From: Pantoea sp. Ep11b
Lineage (GTDB): Bacteria > Pseudomonadota > Gammaproteobacteria > Enterobacterales > Enterobacteriaceae
Length of the DNA: 64,000 nt
Assembly (NCBI RefSeq): GCF_040783975.1
Contig: NZ_CP160631.1
Span: 3,534,001 to 3,598,000 of the forward strand
Reading direction: 5' to 3'
Shown here: positions 9,995 through 20,035 of the stretch, in pieces
Layout of the letters: each line of letters begins with the position of its first letter
Numbering within the stretch: the stretch's first letter is position 1
The notes under the pieces: generated by a model
Told to the model about the DNA's origin: nothing
The model's database searches: none
Seen by the model: only the letters and a program-made list of their open reading frames with translations
Program-made: the position numbers and the translations under genes

Positions 9995-11143
9995 TTAGTT
10001 AGCGCCGAGGAGCAGTGAACCATTATTACCGTTTTGCGGGCTGGAGAACAGCGGCTGTCCGGCACCCGGCGCGGCTTTCAGTACCCAGACGCGGCCATAG
10101 TGATTATAGAAGCCCGCCAGATGCGCGGCATCGGGACCGATACCCTGATAGATATCAAAGTGCTGTCCTTTAATCGCGCCGCCTACGTCCAGGGCCACCA
10201 TCAGGCGCATCTCATATTTACCGTTGAACTTGCCCTTCTCATTGAGCTGTGGCACCTCCGCCAGCAGTACCGTGCCCGGTGGAATGATGGAGCGGTCAGA
10301 GGCGACAGAGGCTTTCGCCACCAGCGGCACCGCGCTGGCGCCGCGTACCGGCGTAAAAGGCTCAGCTTTAAAGAAGACGAATGACGGGTTGGTTTCCAGC
10401 AGTGCGCGCACTTCCTGAGGCGAGTGCTCCTGCGCCCACTGACGGATCGCCTGCATCGACATATCTTCGCGCTTTACTTCGCCGCGGTCGATCAGCTCTT
10501 TACCGATACTATGGTATCCCCAGCCATTTTTACCGGCGTAACCAAAGAAGGTCATCGGGCGGCCGTCGCCAAAATCGACATAACCACTGCCCTGCACATC
10601 CATCATGAAGTTATCAATCAGCGAGTTGCTGTAGGCAATAACGTAGCGGTCATCGAGTGCGCCACTGTAGATAGAGGCGCGGCTCGGTAATTTTTCACCC
10701 CGTTTACGTGGTGGCATCCGATAGATTGGGTACTGGAATTCACCCTGACGGGTGTAACGCGCTTCCACTACCGGCGTGTAGTAGCCGGTAAACTGCACGT
10801 TACCGTAGTTGTCCGTGCCCTCCATCTGCCAGGCATTCAGGCCATACTGACGAAGCTGTCGGGTATCAGCCCCCGCCATCAGCCAGCTCTCAATCGCACT
10901 GTAGGTGCCACTCTGACGGCCATAGAGCGCCGATGAGGCGGACTGGATCTGGCGTACCTGCTCACCAAAGTCCCGGCCGTTTACCGGTGCGCCTTTGGCA
11001 TTGGGCTGATTCACCAGCGCCAGCGGCTGTTCCAGTTTGCCATCTTTATATTGCTGACCGCGATCGGTCGGTTTAGAGCTACAGGCCGCCAGCAGCGTGA
11101 TCAACGTGCCAGTGAGTGCATACTTCACCCAATGTAATTTCAT
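9995..11143 (-). CDS. mltA: Membrane-bound lytic murein transglycosylase A MltA
   Basis: Outer-membrane lipoprotein cleaving the MurNAc-GlcNAc bond with formation of 1,6-anhydroMurNAc. The signal peptide ends in the lipobox LLAAC (Cys21). The MltA barrel domain is recognisable by QFTGYYTPVVEARYTRQGEF and YRMPPRKRGEKLPSR. The C-terminal 3D domain contains LDVGGAIKGQHFDIYQG with the catalytic aspartate region. Length 382 aa compared with about 365 in E. coli. It stands between tcdA and the initiator tRNA cluster, as in E. coli. Confidence 0.95.
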   Translation of the reverse strand: MKLHWVKYALTGTLITLLAACSSKPTDRGQQYKDGKLEQPLALVNQPNAKGAPVNGRDFGEQVRQIQSASSALYGRQSGTYSAIESWLMAGADTRQLRQYGLNAWQMEGTDNYGNVQFTGYYTPVVEARYTRQGEFQYPIYRMPPRKRGEKLPSRASIYSGALDDRYVIAYSNSLIDNFMMDVQGSGYVDFGDGRPMTFFGYAGKNGWGYHSIGKELIDRGEVKREDMSMQAIRQWAQEHSPQEVRALLETNPSFVFFKAEPFTPVRGASAVPLVAKASVASDRSIIPPGTVLLAEVPQLNEKGKFNGKYEMRLMVALDVGGAIKGQHFDIYQGIGPDAAHLAGFYNHYGRVWVLKAAPGAGQPLFSSPQNGNNGSLLLGAN

Positions 11144-11305
11144 TCTCTTCTCTTTTTATAACTGTTCGCCCCGCGACGATAGCAAAGCCCCCGGCAGAAT
11201 GAAATGCATCCGCTTTCACGCTGTGCGGATCAGTTCAATAATTAATCAGATGGGCGGTTCCTTCAGCAACTGGCTGTTAATTTAGCTTTTATCTGTAAAA
11301 AGGGG

Positions 11306-11333
11306 TTGCATCAATCAGCGCGGAGAGTATAGT
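11306..11333 (+). promoter_or_regulatory. metZWV tRNA promoter
   Basis: TTGCAT (11306-11311) and TATAGT (11328-11333) with 16-bp spacing, followed by a GC-rich GCGC stretch (11334-11337). This arrangement is typical of stable-RNA promoters under stringent control. The first mature tRNA starts 14 bp downstream. Confidence 0.75.
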
Positions 11334-11346
11334 GCGCTTCCACGGA

Positions 11347-11423
<77 letters not shown>

Positions 11424-11482
11424 ATACTTCTGAGGCAGTTTTCAGAAGTCACAATGTGAAAAGTCGCAATGCGCAATACGGA

Positions 11483-11559
<77 letters not shown>

Positions 11560-11612
11560 ACACTTCTGACGCCGTTTTCAGAAGTCACAATGTGAAGTCA
11601 GTATGATACGGA

Positions 11613-11689
<77 letters not shown>

Positions 11690-11698
11690 ATCATTTAA

Positions 11699-11720
11699 AC
11701 ACCTGAAAGGGTGTTTTTTT
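11699..11720 (+). terminator. Terminator of the initiator tRNA operon
   Basis: ACACC-TGAAA-GGTGT hairpin followed by seven T residues, directly after the third tRNA. Confidence 0.85.
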
Positions 11721-11800
11721 GTTTCTGGCGTTCCCGAATCCTCTTTTGCGCCCCCTCCGCCCTGAAAAGCGTGCGGATAGCCCGGGCTATCCGCCTTGCA

Positions 11801-13045
11801 TTACCGATGGGCCAGCGCCGCCCCACTCTCTACATAGGCTTTGATGCCATCCAGAATCGCCTGGGCTACCTGATGCTGATAGCGGGTGGTTCGCAGTTTA
11901 CGCTCCTCCTCCACATTACTGATAAAGGCCGTTTCAACCAGAATGGAAGGAATGTCCGGCGCTTTGAGCACCGCAAATCCGGCTTGATCCACCGTGCGTT
12001 TATGCAGGTGGTTGATGCGCCCCATGCGATGCAGCACCTCTTTACCGAACTTCAGGCTGTCGTGGATCGTCTGCCGCTGCACCATATCGAACATGGTGTG
12101 GTCGAGATAGCGGTCACCGCTTTTGCTGACGCCGCCTATCAGGTCTGATTCGTTCTGCGTCTGCGCCAGGAAGCGGGCGGCTGCGGAGGTCGCCCCGCTG
12201 GTGGACAAGGCGAACACCGAGGATCCCCGCGCCGCGCGGCTGGTAAACGCATCCGCATGAATAGAGACAAAAAGATCGGCGCGCTGCTTGCGGGCTTTGG
12301 CAACCCTGACCCGCAGCGGAATAAAGACATCTTCGTTGCGCGTCATGTAGGCTTTCATGTTGGGCTGTTTGTCGATCAGCGCTTTCAGTCGCCGGCCAAT
12401 CTTCAGCACAATATCCTTCTCGCGGGTCTTATATTTGCCGTGCGCGCCAGGATCTTCGCCGCCGTGGCCGGGATCGATCATGATGATAATCGGCCGGTCG
12501 CGTCCCGCTTTGCCCGGCAGAGGAGCCTGTACCCCTTCATCTTTCTCCAGATCGCCCTGGTTGTAATCTTTCAGCAGCGCCAGCAGCGGATCATCTTCCA
12601 CATGATCCTGGCTCGGATAGAGGTCAACCACCAGCCGGTGATTGATCCCGGCGACCGGTGCCAGGTTAAAGATTTTCGGCGCGACGTTGCGCTTCAGCTC
12701 CAGTACCACGCGCACCGTGTTGCTGTCGAACTGGCCGACGCGGGCATTTTTGATAAAGGGATCGTCGACCCGGACCTGCTTATCCACCCCTTTCAGGACC
12801 GGATTAAGGTGCAGGCCCTGGATATCGATCACCAGGCGATCGGGATTTGTCAGGGCAAACTGTTTGTACTTCAGTGCAACGCTGGACTCCAGCGTCATCC
12901 GTGAATAGGTGGATGAGGGCCAGATCCGCACGGCCACAATGTGGTTTTTGGCCGCCAGCCCCGTGCGGCTGACGCTTAACAGCAGTAAGGCGCCTGTCCC
13001 CTGTAAGAATCGTCTGCGTGAAAAATGGGAATTACCGTCTGACAT
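11801..13045 (-). CDS. amiC: N-acetylmuramoyl-L-alanine amidase AmiC (Tat-exported)
   Basis: Periplasmic zinc amidase that splits septal peptidoglycan during daughter-cell separation, activated by NlpD. The N-terminus has a twin-arginine signal (SRRRFLQG, residues 9-16). An AMIN domain for septal targeting follows (about residues 35-135). The C-terminal Amidase_3 domain contains the zinc ligands in [10 protein letters not shown] and SIHADAF and the glutamate in [10 protein letters not shown]. The 414 aa compare with 417 in E. coli. It is divergent from argA. Confidence 0.96.
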   Translation of the reverse strand: MSDGNSHFSRRRFLQGTGALLLLSVSRTGLAAKNHIVAVRIWPSSTYSRMTLESSVALKYKQFALTNPDRLVIDIQGLHLNPVLKGVDKQVRVDDPFIKNARVGQFDSNTVRVVLELKRNVAPKIFNLAPVAGINHRLVVDLYPSQDHVEDDPLLALLKDYNQGDLEKDEGVQAPLPGKAGRDRPIIIMIDPGHGGEDPGAHGKYKTREKDIVLKIGRRLKALIDKQPNMKAYMTRNEDVFIPLRVRVAKARKQRADLFVSIHADAFTSRAARGSSVFALSTSGATSAAARFLAQTQNESDLIGGVSKSGDRYLDHTMFDMVQRQTIHDSLKFGKEVLHRMGRINHLHKRTVDQAGFAVLKAPDIPSILVETAFISNVEEERKLRTTRYQHQVAQAILDGIKAYVESGAALAHR

Positions 13046-13227
13046 GCCGCTCCAGCTGCTGTGTTATGTCTGAAAATGCGCCAGTTAATAAAATGGCGGC
13101 GAAAACTTTATCCAATCCGCAGCATGATGTCACCCCGGAAACCCTAAATAATGCAGGCTGTTAGCGGCTTTGACACCCGAAAAAACGTAAATTTTCGTCA
13201 GGATAAAGGCTTGCAAAATCGCCTGTA

Positions 13228-13266
13228 AAAGCATAAAAATACATAAAATACGAATAAACATTCATT
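13228..13266. promoter_or_regulatory. Tandem ARG boxes (ArgR operator) upstream of argA
   Basis: Two 18-bp ARG boxes lie at 13228-13245 (AAAGCATAAAAATACATA) and 13249-13266 (TACGAATAAACATTCATT). Compared with the consensus WNTGAATWWWWATTCANW they match 15 and 16 of 18 positions. The 3-bp spacing is the canonical arrangement bound by one ArgR hexamer. They sit immediately before the argA ribosome site, so arginine repression of argA is a well-founded inference. Confidence 0.88.
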
Positions 13267-13277
13267 GAGGGTTGGCC

Positions 13278-14606
13278 GTGAAGGAACGTAGTACCGAGCT
13301 GGTTCAGGGTTTTCGCCATACCGTTCCCTATATCAATGCCCACCGTGGCAAAACCTTTGTCATCATGCTGGGTGGCGAAGCGATTGAGCATGAGAACTTC
13401 TCTGGCATCGTCAACGATATCGGCCTGCTGCACAGCCTGGGCATCCGGCTGGTGGTGGTCTATGGTGCGCGGCCGCAGATTGATGCCAGCCTCGCTCAGC
13501 AGCAGCTGGAGCCGGTTTATCACAAGTTCACAAGGGTCACCGACGCACAGTCCCTGGAGCTGGTGAAGCAGGCGGCTGGCCGGTTGCAGCTGGATATCAC
13601 CGCCCGCCTCTCAATGAGCCTTAACAATACACCGCTGCAGGGCGCGCATATCAATGTCGTCAGCGGCAACTTCATTATTTCACAGCCGCTGGGCGTGGAT
13701 GATGGCGTGGATTACTGCCACAGCGGGCGTATCCGTCGTATCGATGAAGAGGCGATTCATCGCCAGCTGGATAACGGCGCCATTGTGCTGCTGGGCCCGG
13801 TGGCGGTTTCCGTGACCGGTGAGAGCTTTAATCTGACCTCCGAAGAGGTAGCTACCCAGCTGGCCATTAAGCTCAAAGCGGAAAAGATGATCGGCTTCTG
13901 CTCTGAACAGGGGGTGCTGGACAGTGACGGCGAAATTATCTCCGAGCTGTTCCCGAATGACGCCCAGGCCCGAATCGACGAGATTGAAAAAGAGGGTGAT
14001 TATCTCTCCGGCACCGTTCGTTTCCTGCGTGGCGCAGTAAAAGCGTGCCGCAGTGGCGTGCGCCGCAGCCACCTGATCAGTTATCAGGAAGATGGTGCGC
14101 TACTGCAGGAGCTCTTCTCCCGCGACGGTATCGGCACGCAGATCGTGATGGAGTCGGCAGAGCAGATCCGCCGCGCCAACATCAATGATATCGGCGGTAT
14201 TCTCGAACTGATCCGTCCGCTGGAGCAGCAGGGTATTCTGGTGCGTCGCTCCCGCGAGCAGTTGGAGATGGAGATCGACAAGTTCACCATCATTCAGCGC
14301 GATAATCTGACCATCGCCTGCGCCGCGCTCTATCCGTTTATGGATGAGAAGATTGGCGAGATGGCCTGTGTGGCCGTGCATCCGGACTATCGCAGCTCAT
14401 CCCGGGGTGAGATGCTATTGCAGCGCGTAGCGTTGCAGGCGAAGCAGATGGGGCTGGAAAAACTGTTTGTGCTAACCACCCGCAGCATCCACTGGTTCCA
14501 GGAGCGCGGCTTTACCCCGGTCGATATCGAGTCACTGCCGGAGAGTAAAAAAGAGATGTATAACTATCAGCGCCGTTCAAAAGTGCTGATGGCCGACCTT
14601 ACCTGA
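13278..14606 (+). CDS. argA: Amino-acid N-acetyltransferase (N-acetylglutamate synthase) ArgA
   Basis: Catalyses the first step of arginine synthesis, acetyl-CoA plus L-glutamate to N-acetylglutamate, and is feedback-inhibited by arginine. It has an N-terminal amino-acid-kinase-like domain ([15 protein letters not shown] near residue 30, then [18 protein letters not shown]) and a C-terminal GNAT domain (about 290-442) with [19 protein letters not shown] prefer GTG 13278 ([14 protein letters not shown]) because GAGG at 13267-13270 is 7 bp upstream; an in-frame TTG at 13272 is too close to that site. 442 aa. It is convergent with recD. Confidence 0.96.
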   Translation: MKERSTELVQGFRHTVPYINAHRGKTFVIMLGGEAIEHENFSGIVNDIGLLHSLGIRLVVVYGARPQIDASLAQQQLEPVYHKFTRVTDAQSLELVKQAAGRLQLDITARLSMSLNNTPLQGAHINVVSGNFIISQPLGVDDGVDYCHSGRIRRIDEEAIHRQLDNGAIVLLGPVAVSVTGESFNLTSEEVATQLAIKLKAEKMIGFCSEQGVLDSDGEIISELFPNDAQARIDEIEKEGDYLSGTVRFLRGAVKACRSGVRRSHLISYQEDGALLQELFSRDGIGTQIVMESAEQIRRANINDIGGILELIRPLEQQGILVRRSREQLEMEIDKFTIIQRDNLTIACAALYPFMDEKIGEMACVAVHPDYRSSSRGEMLLQRVALQAKQMGLEKLFVLTTRSIHWFQERGFTPVDIESLPESKKEMYNYQRRSKVLMADLT

Positions 14607-14620
14607 GGCTCAGAGTAATC

Positions 14621-14646
14621 AACAGGCGGCTTACCGGCCGCCTGTT
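14621..14646. terminator. Hairpin between convergent argA and recD
   Basis: Perfect 10-bp arms AACAGGCGGC (14621-14630) and GCCGCCTGTT (14637-14646) with a 6-nt loop lie between the stops of argA and recD. It could serve both directions. No clear T run follows on either side. Confidence 0.55.
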
Positions 14647-14657
14647 CCCTGCCCTTC

Positions 14658-16499
14658 TCAGCCGCCTGCGCCCAGGCGCTCGACCAGACCGCTGCGTCGC
14701 TGCGTCTGCAGCTGAACCGCACGCTGAAACACCCCCGGCTCGCTGTAGATCGTCAGCTGCCGACGTGCGCGGGTGATCGCGGTGTAGACCAGTTCCCGCG
14801 TCAGCACCGGCAGAAACTGCGTCGGCATCACCAGCGCGGTGTGGTCAAACTCCGATCCCTGCGATTTGTGCACCGTCATTACCCAGGCCGTTTCGTGTGA
14901 CGGCAAGCGGCTCGGCTGAATGGCCTTGATGGATCCATCCGGCAGCGGGAAGAAGACCTTGAGGTTGCCCTCCTCATCGCGCAGCGTAATGCCAATATCA
15001 CCATTGAACAGGCCAAGCGCGCTGTCATTCCGGCTGATCATGACCGGTCGTCCGGCATACCAGCGGCTGCCGACGCCGGGACGCCGGATGCGCTGTAACT
15101 GCATCAGCCGCTGTTCGATGCGCTGATTCAGCCCCTGCACGCCAAATGGCCCTTCACGTAATGCACACAGCAGTTGATAGCGGCCAAACGCGGCGATGAC
15201 CTCCGCCGGTGGCGCCTGTTCCCTGATGAGCTGCAGGAAAGGCTGATATCCCTGCGCGACCTCATCCAGCATCGTCTGATAGGCTTCGGCGCTGTTCAGC
15301 GTCTGGTAGCTGACATCTTCGCAGGCCGAGGTAAACAGGGCATTGACCTCTGCTGCATCCCCCCGGTTGATCGCTTTAGCCAGCTGGCCGATGCCTGACC
15401 TGGCGTCAAAACGATAACTCTTTTGCAGCAGGCAGATACTGTCGCGCACGGACGGCGCCTGCATATCATCACTGCCCTCAAGGGCACAGCCGGTCAGCCG
15501 CGCGAGCTGTTCTGCCCGCTCCAGGCTATAGCCGCCCTCGGTACAGCGACAGATATCGCCCAGCACGGCCCCCGCCTCAACCGAGGCGAGCTGGTCGCGA
15601 TCGCCCAGAAAGATCACACGCGCATGGCCTGGCAGCGCAGCGATCAGTTTTGCCATCATCGGCAGGTCAACCATCGACGCTTCATCAACGACCAGCACAT
15701 CCAGATGCAGCGGATTTCCGGCGTGGTAGCGCATCCGCTGGGTATCGGGCTGGGCACCCAGCAGACGATGCAGCGTAGTGGCTTCGGCCGGAAAACGCCG
15801 ACGCTCTTCGTCGCTGACGGCCAGATCCTGCAGGGCCCTGCCCAGGGATTCGGTCAGCCTTGCTGCGGCTTTGCCGGTTGGTGCGGCCAGCTGGATCCGC
15901 AGCGCGCCCGGATTGAGCCGAATCAGTGCCGCAAGAAGCTTCGCCACGGTGGTGGTCTTGCCGGTGCCAGGTCCGCCGGAGATCACCGCCGTCTTGCGGG
16001 TCAGCGCCACAGCCGCCGCAATCTTCTGCCAGTCCTCTGGCTGGTCACCGAACAGCGTGTTCAGTACCTCGCCCGCGGCCTGGATATCGAAGGCAGTTTT
16101 CATCTCCTGAGCCGCAAAGAAGTCGGCAACCCGGCCTTCACTCTGCCACAGCCGGTGCAGATACAAACGCTGGTGGCTCAGCACCAGCGGCGTCACCCGA
16201 CTGCCGTCGCTGACGGCGGGCCAGTCAGCCAGATGTGCAGGCCAGTCATCCGGCGCGCCCGCTGCCTGCCAGATCGCCCGGGCCAGCGCAGGCTGACGAC
16301 CGGCAAACAGGTTCGCTTCAGAGAGGTGACTCAGCGGCAGGCAGACATGTCCCTCACCGGCTTCAGCACTGACGCAGGCCGCTGCCAGCAGCAGCGCGGG
16401 CTGTGATTCCGGCGCGATCAGCCGCGCGAACTGAATATCCAGCGGCCGCAGGAGGCGCTTCTCTGCCGCCTGCAGCAGCAGGCTCAGCATCTCACTCAT
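14658..16499 (-). CDS. recD: RecBCD exonuclease V subunit alpha RecD
   Basis: The fast 5'-3' superfamily 1B helicase subunit of the RecBCD complex, which processes double-strand breaks. 613 aa. The N-terminal domain contacts RecC. The Walker A motif GGPGTGKT is at residues 175-182, followed by Walker B-type [11 protein letters not shown] and the C-terminal helicase motif [12 protein letters not shown]. The start overlaps the recB stop by 4 bp (ATGA), so translation is coupled. It is the last gene of ptrA-recB-recD. Confidence 0.97.
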   Translation of the reverse strand: MSEMLSLLLQAAEKRLLRPLDIQFARLIAPESQPALLLAAACVSAEAGEGHVCLPLSHLSEANLFAGRQPALARAIWQAAGAPDDWPAHLADWPAVSDGSRVTPLVLSHQRLYLHRLWQSEGRVADFFAAQEMKTAFDIQAAGEVLNTLFGDQPEDWQKIAAAVALTRKTAVISGGPGTGKTTTVAKLLAALIRLNPGALRIQLAAPTGKAAARLTESLGRALQDLAVSDEERRRFPAEATTLHRLLGAQPDTQRMRYHAGNPLHLDVLVVDEASMVDLPMMAKLIAALPGHARVIFLGDRDQLASVEAGAVLGDICRCTEGGYSLERAEQLARLTGCALEGSDDMQAPSVRDSICLLQKSYRFDARSGIGQLAKAINRGDAAEVNALFTSACEDVSYQTLNSAEAYQTMLDEVAQGYQPFLQLIREQAPPAEVIAAFGRYQLLCALREGPFGVQGLNQRIEQRLMQLQRIRRPGVGSRWYAGRPVMISRNDSALGLFNGDIGITLRDEEGNLKVFFPLPDGSIKAIQPSRLPSHETAWVMTVHKSQGSEFDHTALVMPTQFLPVLTRELVYTAITRARRQLTIYSEPGVFQRAVQLQTQRRSGLVERLGAGG

Positions 16500-19400
16500 A
16501 ACCCCTCCCCGGGTTGACCAAATAGTGCATCAATCTCTTCCACAAAGGCTTCGTCAGAACGGGTCGCAAAGATGCCGTTATCCGGCGAGCTGCCATCCAT
16601 CCCGCGTAAAAACAGATAAAATACGCCGCCAAAATGTTGCTCGTAGCGGTAGCCGGGCAGACGATGCCGAAGATAGCGATGCAGCGCCAGCGTATAGAGC
16701 TGATACTGCAGATCGTAGCGGTGGCCGATCATCGCCTGCGCCATCGCCTCAGGGGTGTAAGCGGCGTGACTCTCCCCGAGCCAGTTCGATTTATAGTCGA
16801 GCAGATAATATTTGCCCTGCCAGCGGAAGACCAGATCGATAAAGCCCTTGAGCATTCCGCGCACCTGGCGGAAATCCAGAGCGGCGGCCTGCCGGGAAAG
16901 CGGGTCATGCCGCCGCAGCAGCGCGTCGAGCCCGGCCGCAGTCAGCAGGTTGTTGATCGGCAGGTAGAACTCCATCTCAATCAGGCGTTCGCTGCTCTTT
17001 ATCGCCGACAGCGTCACGCCCTCTGCGTTGAGCGGGGTGCGCAGGACGCGTTCAATCCACTGCTCCAGAACCGGCAGCCAGCTGAGCGGATAGCCATTAT
17101 GCTGCAGCTGATCTTCGAGCCAGATGCGGTCCGGTGGTTCGGTAAAGTCGATCGACTCAAACAGACCATGTAAAAACGTGCCGGGTGCCGCACCGCGCGG
17201 AAAATGGTGAGGCGTCAGCGTCGCCTCTTCGCCAGTCTCCTCCTCTCCCGCCGCGTCAATATCGAAGCTGGGCAGCGCATCCAGCAGCGGTGAACTGTGG
17301 TGCTGTTGCAGGCCAGAGTAACTGGTGACCCGCCAGAGATCCGTCAGCGTGCGCGTCATGTCACGGCTGCTTAATGCTTCATCCCCCTGCCGGGCATCCT
17401 GCCACATCTCGCCGGGCAGCAGATCCTCTTCTGTCAGGGCAATGCCCTCACCGGTTAAGGCGTTCAGACGCTGGCTGAGCTGCCGGGCATCGGCCGCCTC
17501 ACCCTGCTGCACCAGGTAACCCAGTGCGCTCTTGTGCAGATCGCTTTCGCCCTCTTTTTTGCGGCTGCCTTTGATCAGCGGTGCAATACCGACGCTGCAG
17601 TGATAGACCGAGCGGGTCAATGCCACGTAGAGCAGACGCAGATCTTCCGCCAGACGTTCCTCTTCGGCCAGCGCCAGACTTTGAGCATCGCCCTGTACAT
17701 CCAGCAGCGCCGTAAAGGTGTCGCGGTCATGATAGAGCGCGCTGGCCGCCTCGCGGAATCCGGCAGCAAACGGCAGCCAGACCAGCGGATACTGCAGCCC
17801 TTTCGATTTATGGATGGTGATGATCTGCACCAGGTGCCGATCGCTTTCCAGACGCAGCTGCTGGCTGGCAGCCTGGCTGTTTGGCCGGGCAATCTGCTGC
17901 GCCAGGAAGCGCACCAGCGCGTGCGGGCTTTCCAGCTGCACCGACGCCTCCTGCAGCAGCTCACCCAGATGCATCAGGTCCGTCAGCCGCCGCTCACCAT
18001 TCTCCGAAGCCAGCATATTTTCCGCCAGCTGCCGTTTAATCATCACATCCCGCAGCATCGGCAGGACACCGCGCTGATGCCACAGCTGCTGCCAGACGGC
18101 GAACTGCTCCACCAGCGCATCCCATTCGCGTTCGTTCTGCGTCAGCGCGTCGAGCGTTGCCGCGTCGATGGCAAAAATGGAGGTTGCCAGCGCGCTGCGC
18201 AGCAGACGCTCCTGTTCCGGTGCCTGTATCGCCTGCAGCAGCCAGAGTAACTCGCGCGCTTCCGGCGTGGTGTAGACGCTGTCCCGGCTGGAGAGGTAGA
18301 CCGACGGGATCGCCAGCGCATTCAGCGCATCGCGGATTAACCCGGCCTCATTGCGACTGCGCACCAGCACGGTGATATCGGACGCCTGCACAGGCTGTAG
18401 CGCCTCGCCTTTGCCCAGCAGGGCGCGTCCCTGCTGACCGGCGACCAGCCAGCGGCTGATGTCGGCCGCACACTGCTGCGCCATAAACTGCTGGTAGTCA
18501 CTGCTGCCGACACCCTCGCCCGGCTGCAGCCAGAAGCGCAGCGCCGGTTGCTGCTGCTGATCAAACGTCAGCGTCAGCGACTGATTCGATGCTGCGGGCT
18601 TCACCGGCTGGAAGGGGATCGCCGAGAAGAGAAAAGGCGAATCGACCTGCGAAAAGAGGCGGTTGACGCCCGCGACCATCTCCGGCGAGGAGCGCCAGTT
18701 GGTGTCCAGCGTATAGTGAGCGCTGACTTCGTTTCTGGCCCGCAGATAGGTAAAGATATCCGCGCCGCGAAACGCATAGATCGCCTGCTTGGGATCGCCG
18801 ATCAGAAACAGTGCCTGCTCCGGCTGATTAATGTAGAGCGCGCGGAAGATGCGGTACTGCTGTGGATCGGTATCCTGGAACTCATCGATCAGGGCAACCG
18901 GGAAGCGTGCTCTGATAGTGTCAGCCAGCAGGACGCCGCCAGGCTGCTGCAGCGCCTCATCCAGCTTACTGAGCAGATCGTCGAAGCCTAACAGCGCACG
19001 AAGCCGCTTCTCACGCTGCACCGTAGCACGCACATCGGACAGCGCCTGAGCGATGATCACATCCCGCAGCGACAGCGGCTCTGCCAGGAACTGATCGATC
19101 GCCGCAAACAGCGCATGACGGGGCGCGTCGCCCTTTTTGGTTTTCTCCTCCAGCACCTGCTGCCCGAATCGCTCCAGCTCTTTGGGCAGCTCGTAGTCCA
19201 GCGTCTCACTGCCAGCCCACTGCGTGACGCGGGCCACCCAGTTGGGCAGATGTTTGCTGCTGTAGCTGCGCTTATCAACGCCTGATGCGCTGATGATCCC
19301 TGCCACATCCGCACTCAGCGCCTGCCACTGCTGCTTGATGGCACTGATACGCGCCAGATTACGGGCGTGACGTTTCTCCAGCGTCTCATCGGCTGCGGGC

Positions 19401-20035
19401 GGGCGTTTCAGCCCCGGCGACTCCCCCTGCAGCCAGGGGCGCAGCGTGGCCAGCAGGCTGTCTGGCCCGCTCCACTCTGCGGCGATGATCCGCGCGACAT
19501 CCAGACTCAGTGGATAGCACTGACGGCGCCAGAAATCGGCGGTCGACTGTTTCAGCAGCGCCTGCTCATCTTCAATCAGCTCCTGTTCGAACAGCATCCC
19601 CGATTCAAAGGCATTGAGGTTGAGCATCCGCTGACAGAATCCGTGAATAGTGAAGATGGCGGCTTCATCCATCTGCCGTTCAGCCGCCAGCAGTTGTGCG
19701 GCTGCCTGACTCAGATCTGGCATCTGCTCCAGCAGTAACTGGTGCATCGGATTGCTGCTTTTGCCGCGAATGCAGGCCAGACGTAACTGATGAATATTCT
19801 CGCGGATGCGTCCGCGCAGCTCAGCGGTCGCGGCCTCGGTGAAGGTCACTACTAAAATTTCTTCCACAGAGAGCGGCCGGCTGTAAGCATTTTCGCCGCC
19901 CAGACCCAGCAGCAGTCGCAGATAGAGCAGACCGATGGTAAAGGTTTTTCCGGTACCTGCGGATGCCTCAATCAGCCGCTCGCCCCTGAGCGGCAGCGTC
20001 AGTGGATTCAGCGAAATAGCAGGTCGCTGCGTCAT
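16496..20035 (-). CDS. recB: RecBCD exonuclease V subunit beta RecB
   Basis: A 3'-5' superfamily 1A helicase plus nuclease subunit of RecBCD that also loads RecA. 1179 aa. UvrD-like helicase motifs include Walker A ASAGTGKT at residues 24-31, [12 protein letters not shown] (motif II) and [15 protein letters not shown]. The C-terminal nuclease domain carries the [10 protein letters not shown] motif with the catalytic Asp and Lys. It overlaps ptrA by 4 bp upstream and recD by 4 bp downstream, a tightly coupled operon. Confidence 0.97.
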   Translation of the reverse strand: MTQRPAISLNPLTLPLRGERLIEASAGTGKTFTIGLLYLRLLLGLGGENAYSRPLSVEEILVVTFTEAATAELRGRIRENIHQLRLACIRGKSSNPMHQLLLEQMPDLSQAAAQLLAAERQMDEAAIFTIHGFCQRMLNLNAFESGMLFEQELIEDEQALLKQSTADFWRRQCYPLSLDVARIIAAEWSGPDSLLATLRPWLQGESPGLKRPPAADETLEKRHARNLARISAIKQQWQALSADVAGIISASGVDKRSYSSKHLPNWVARVTQWAGSETLDYELPKELERFGQQVLEEKTKKGDAPRHALFAAIDQFLAEPLSLRDVIIAQALSDVRATVQREKRLRALLGFDDLLSKLDEALQQPGGVLLADTIRARFPVALIDEFQDTDPQQYRIFRALYINQPEQALFLIGDPKQAIYAFRGADIFTYLRARNEVSAHYTLDTNWRSSPEMVAGVNRLFSQVDSPFLFSAIPFQPVKPAASNQSLTLTFDQQQQPALRFWLQPGEGVGSSDYQQFMAQQCAADISRWLVAGQQGRALLGKGEALQPVQASDITVLVRSRNEAGLIRDALNALAIPSVYLSSRDSVYTTPEARELLWLLQAIQAPEQERLLRSALATSIFAIDAATLDALTQNEREWDALVEQFAVWQQLWHQRGVLPMLRDVMIKRQLAENMLASENGERRLTDLMHLGELLQEASVQLESPHALVRFLAQQIARPNSQAASQQLRLESDRHLVQIITIHKSKGLQYPLVWLPFAAGFREAASALYHDRDTFTALLDVQGDAQSLALAEEERLAEDLRLLYVALTRSVYHCSVGIAPLIKGSRKKEGESDLHKSALGYLVQQGEAADARQLSQRLNALTGEGIALTEEDLLPGEMWQDARQGDEALSSRDMTRTLTDLWRVTSYSGLQQHHSSPLLDALPSFDIDAAGEEETGEEATLTPHHFPRGAAPGTFLHGLFESIDFTEPPDRIWLEDQLQHNGYPLSWLPVLEQWIERVLRTPLNAEGVTLSAIKSSERLIEMEFYLPINNLLTAAGLDALLRRHDPLSRQAAALDFRQVRGMLKGFIDLVFRWQGKYYLLDYKSNWLGESHAAYTPEAMAQAMIGHRYDLQYQLYTLALHRYLRHRLPGYRYEQHFGGVFYLFLRGMDGSSPDNGIFATRSDEAFVEEIDALFGQPGEGL

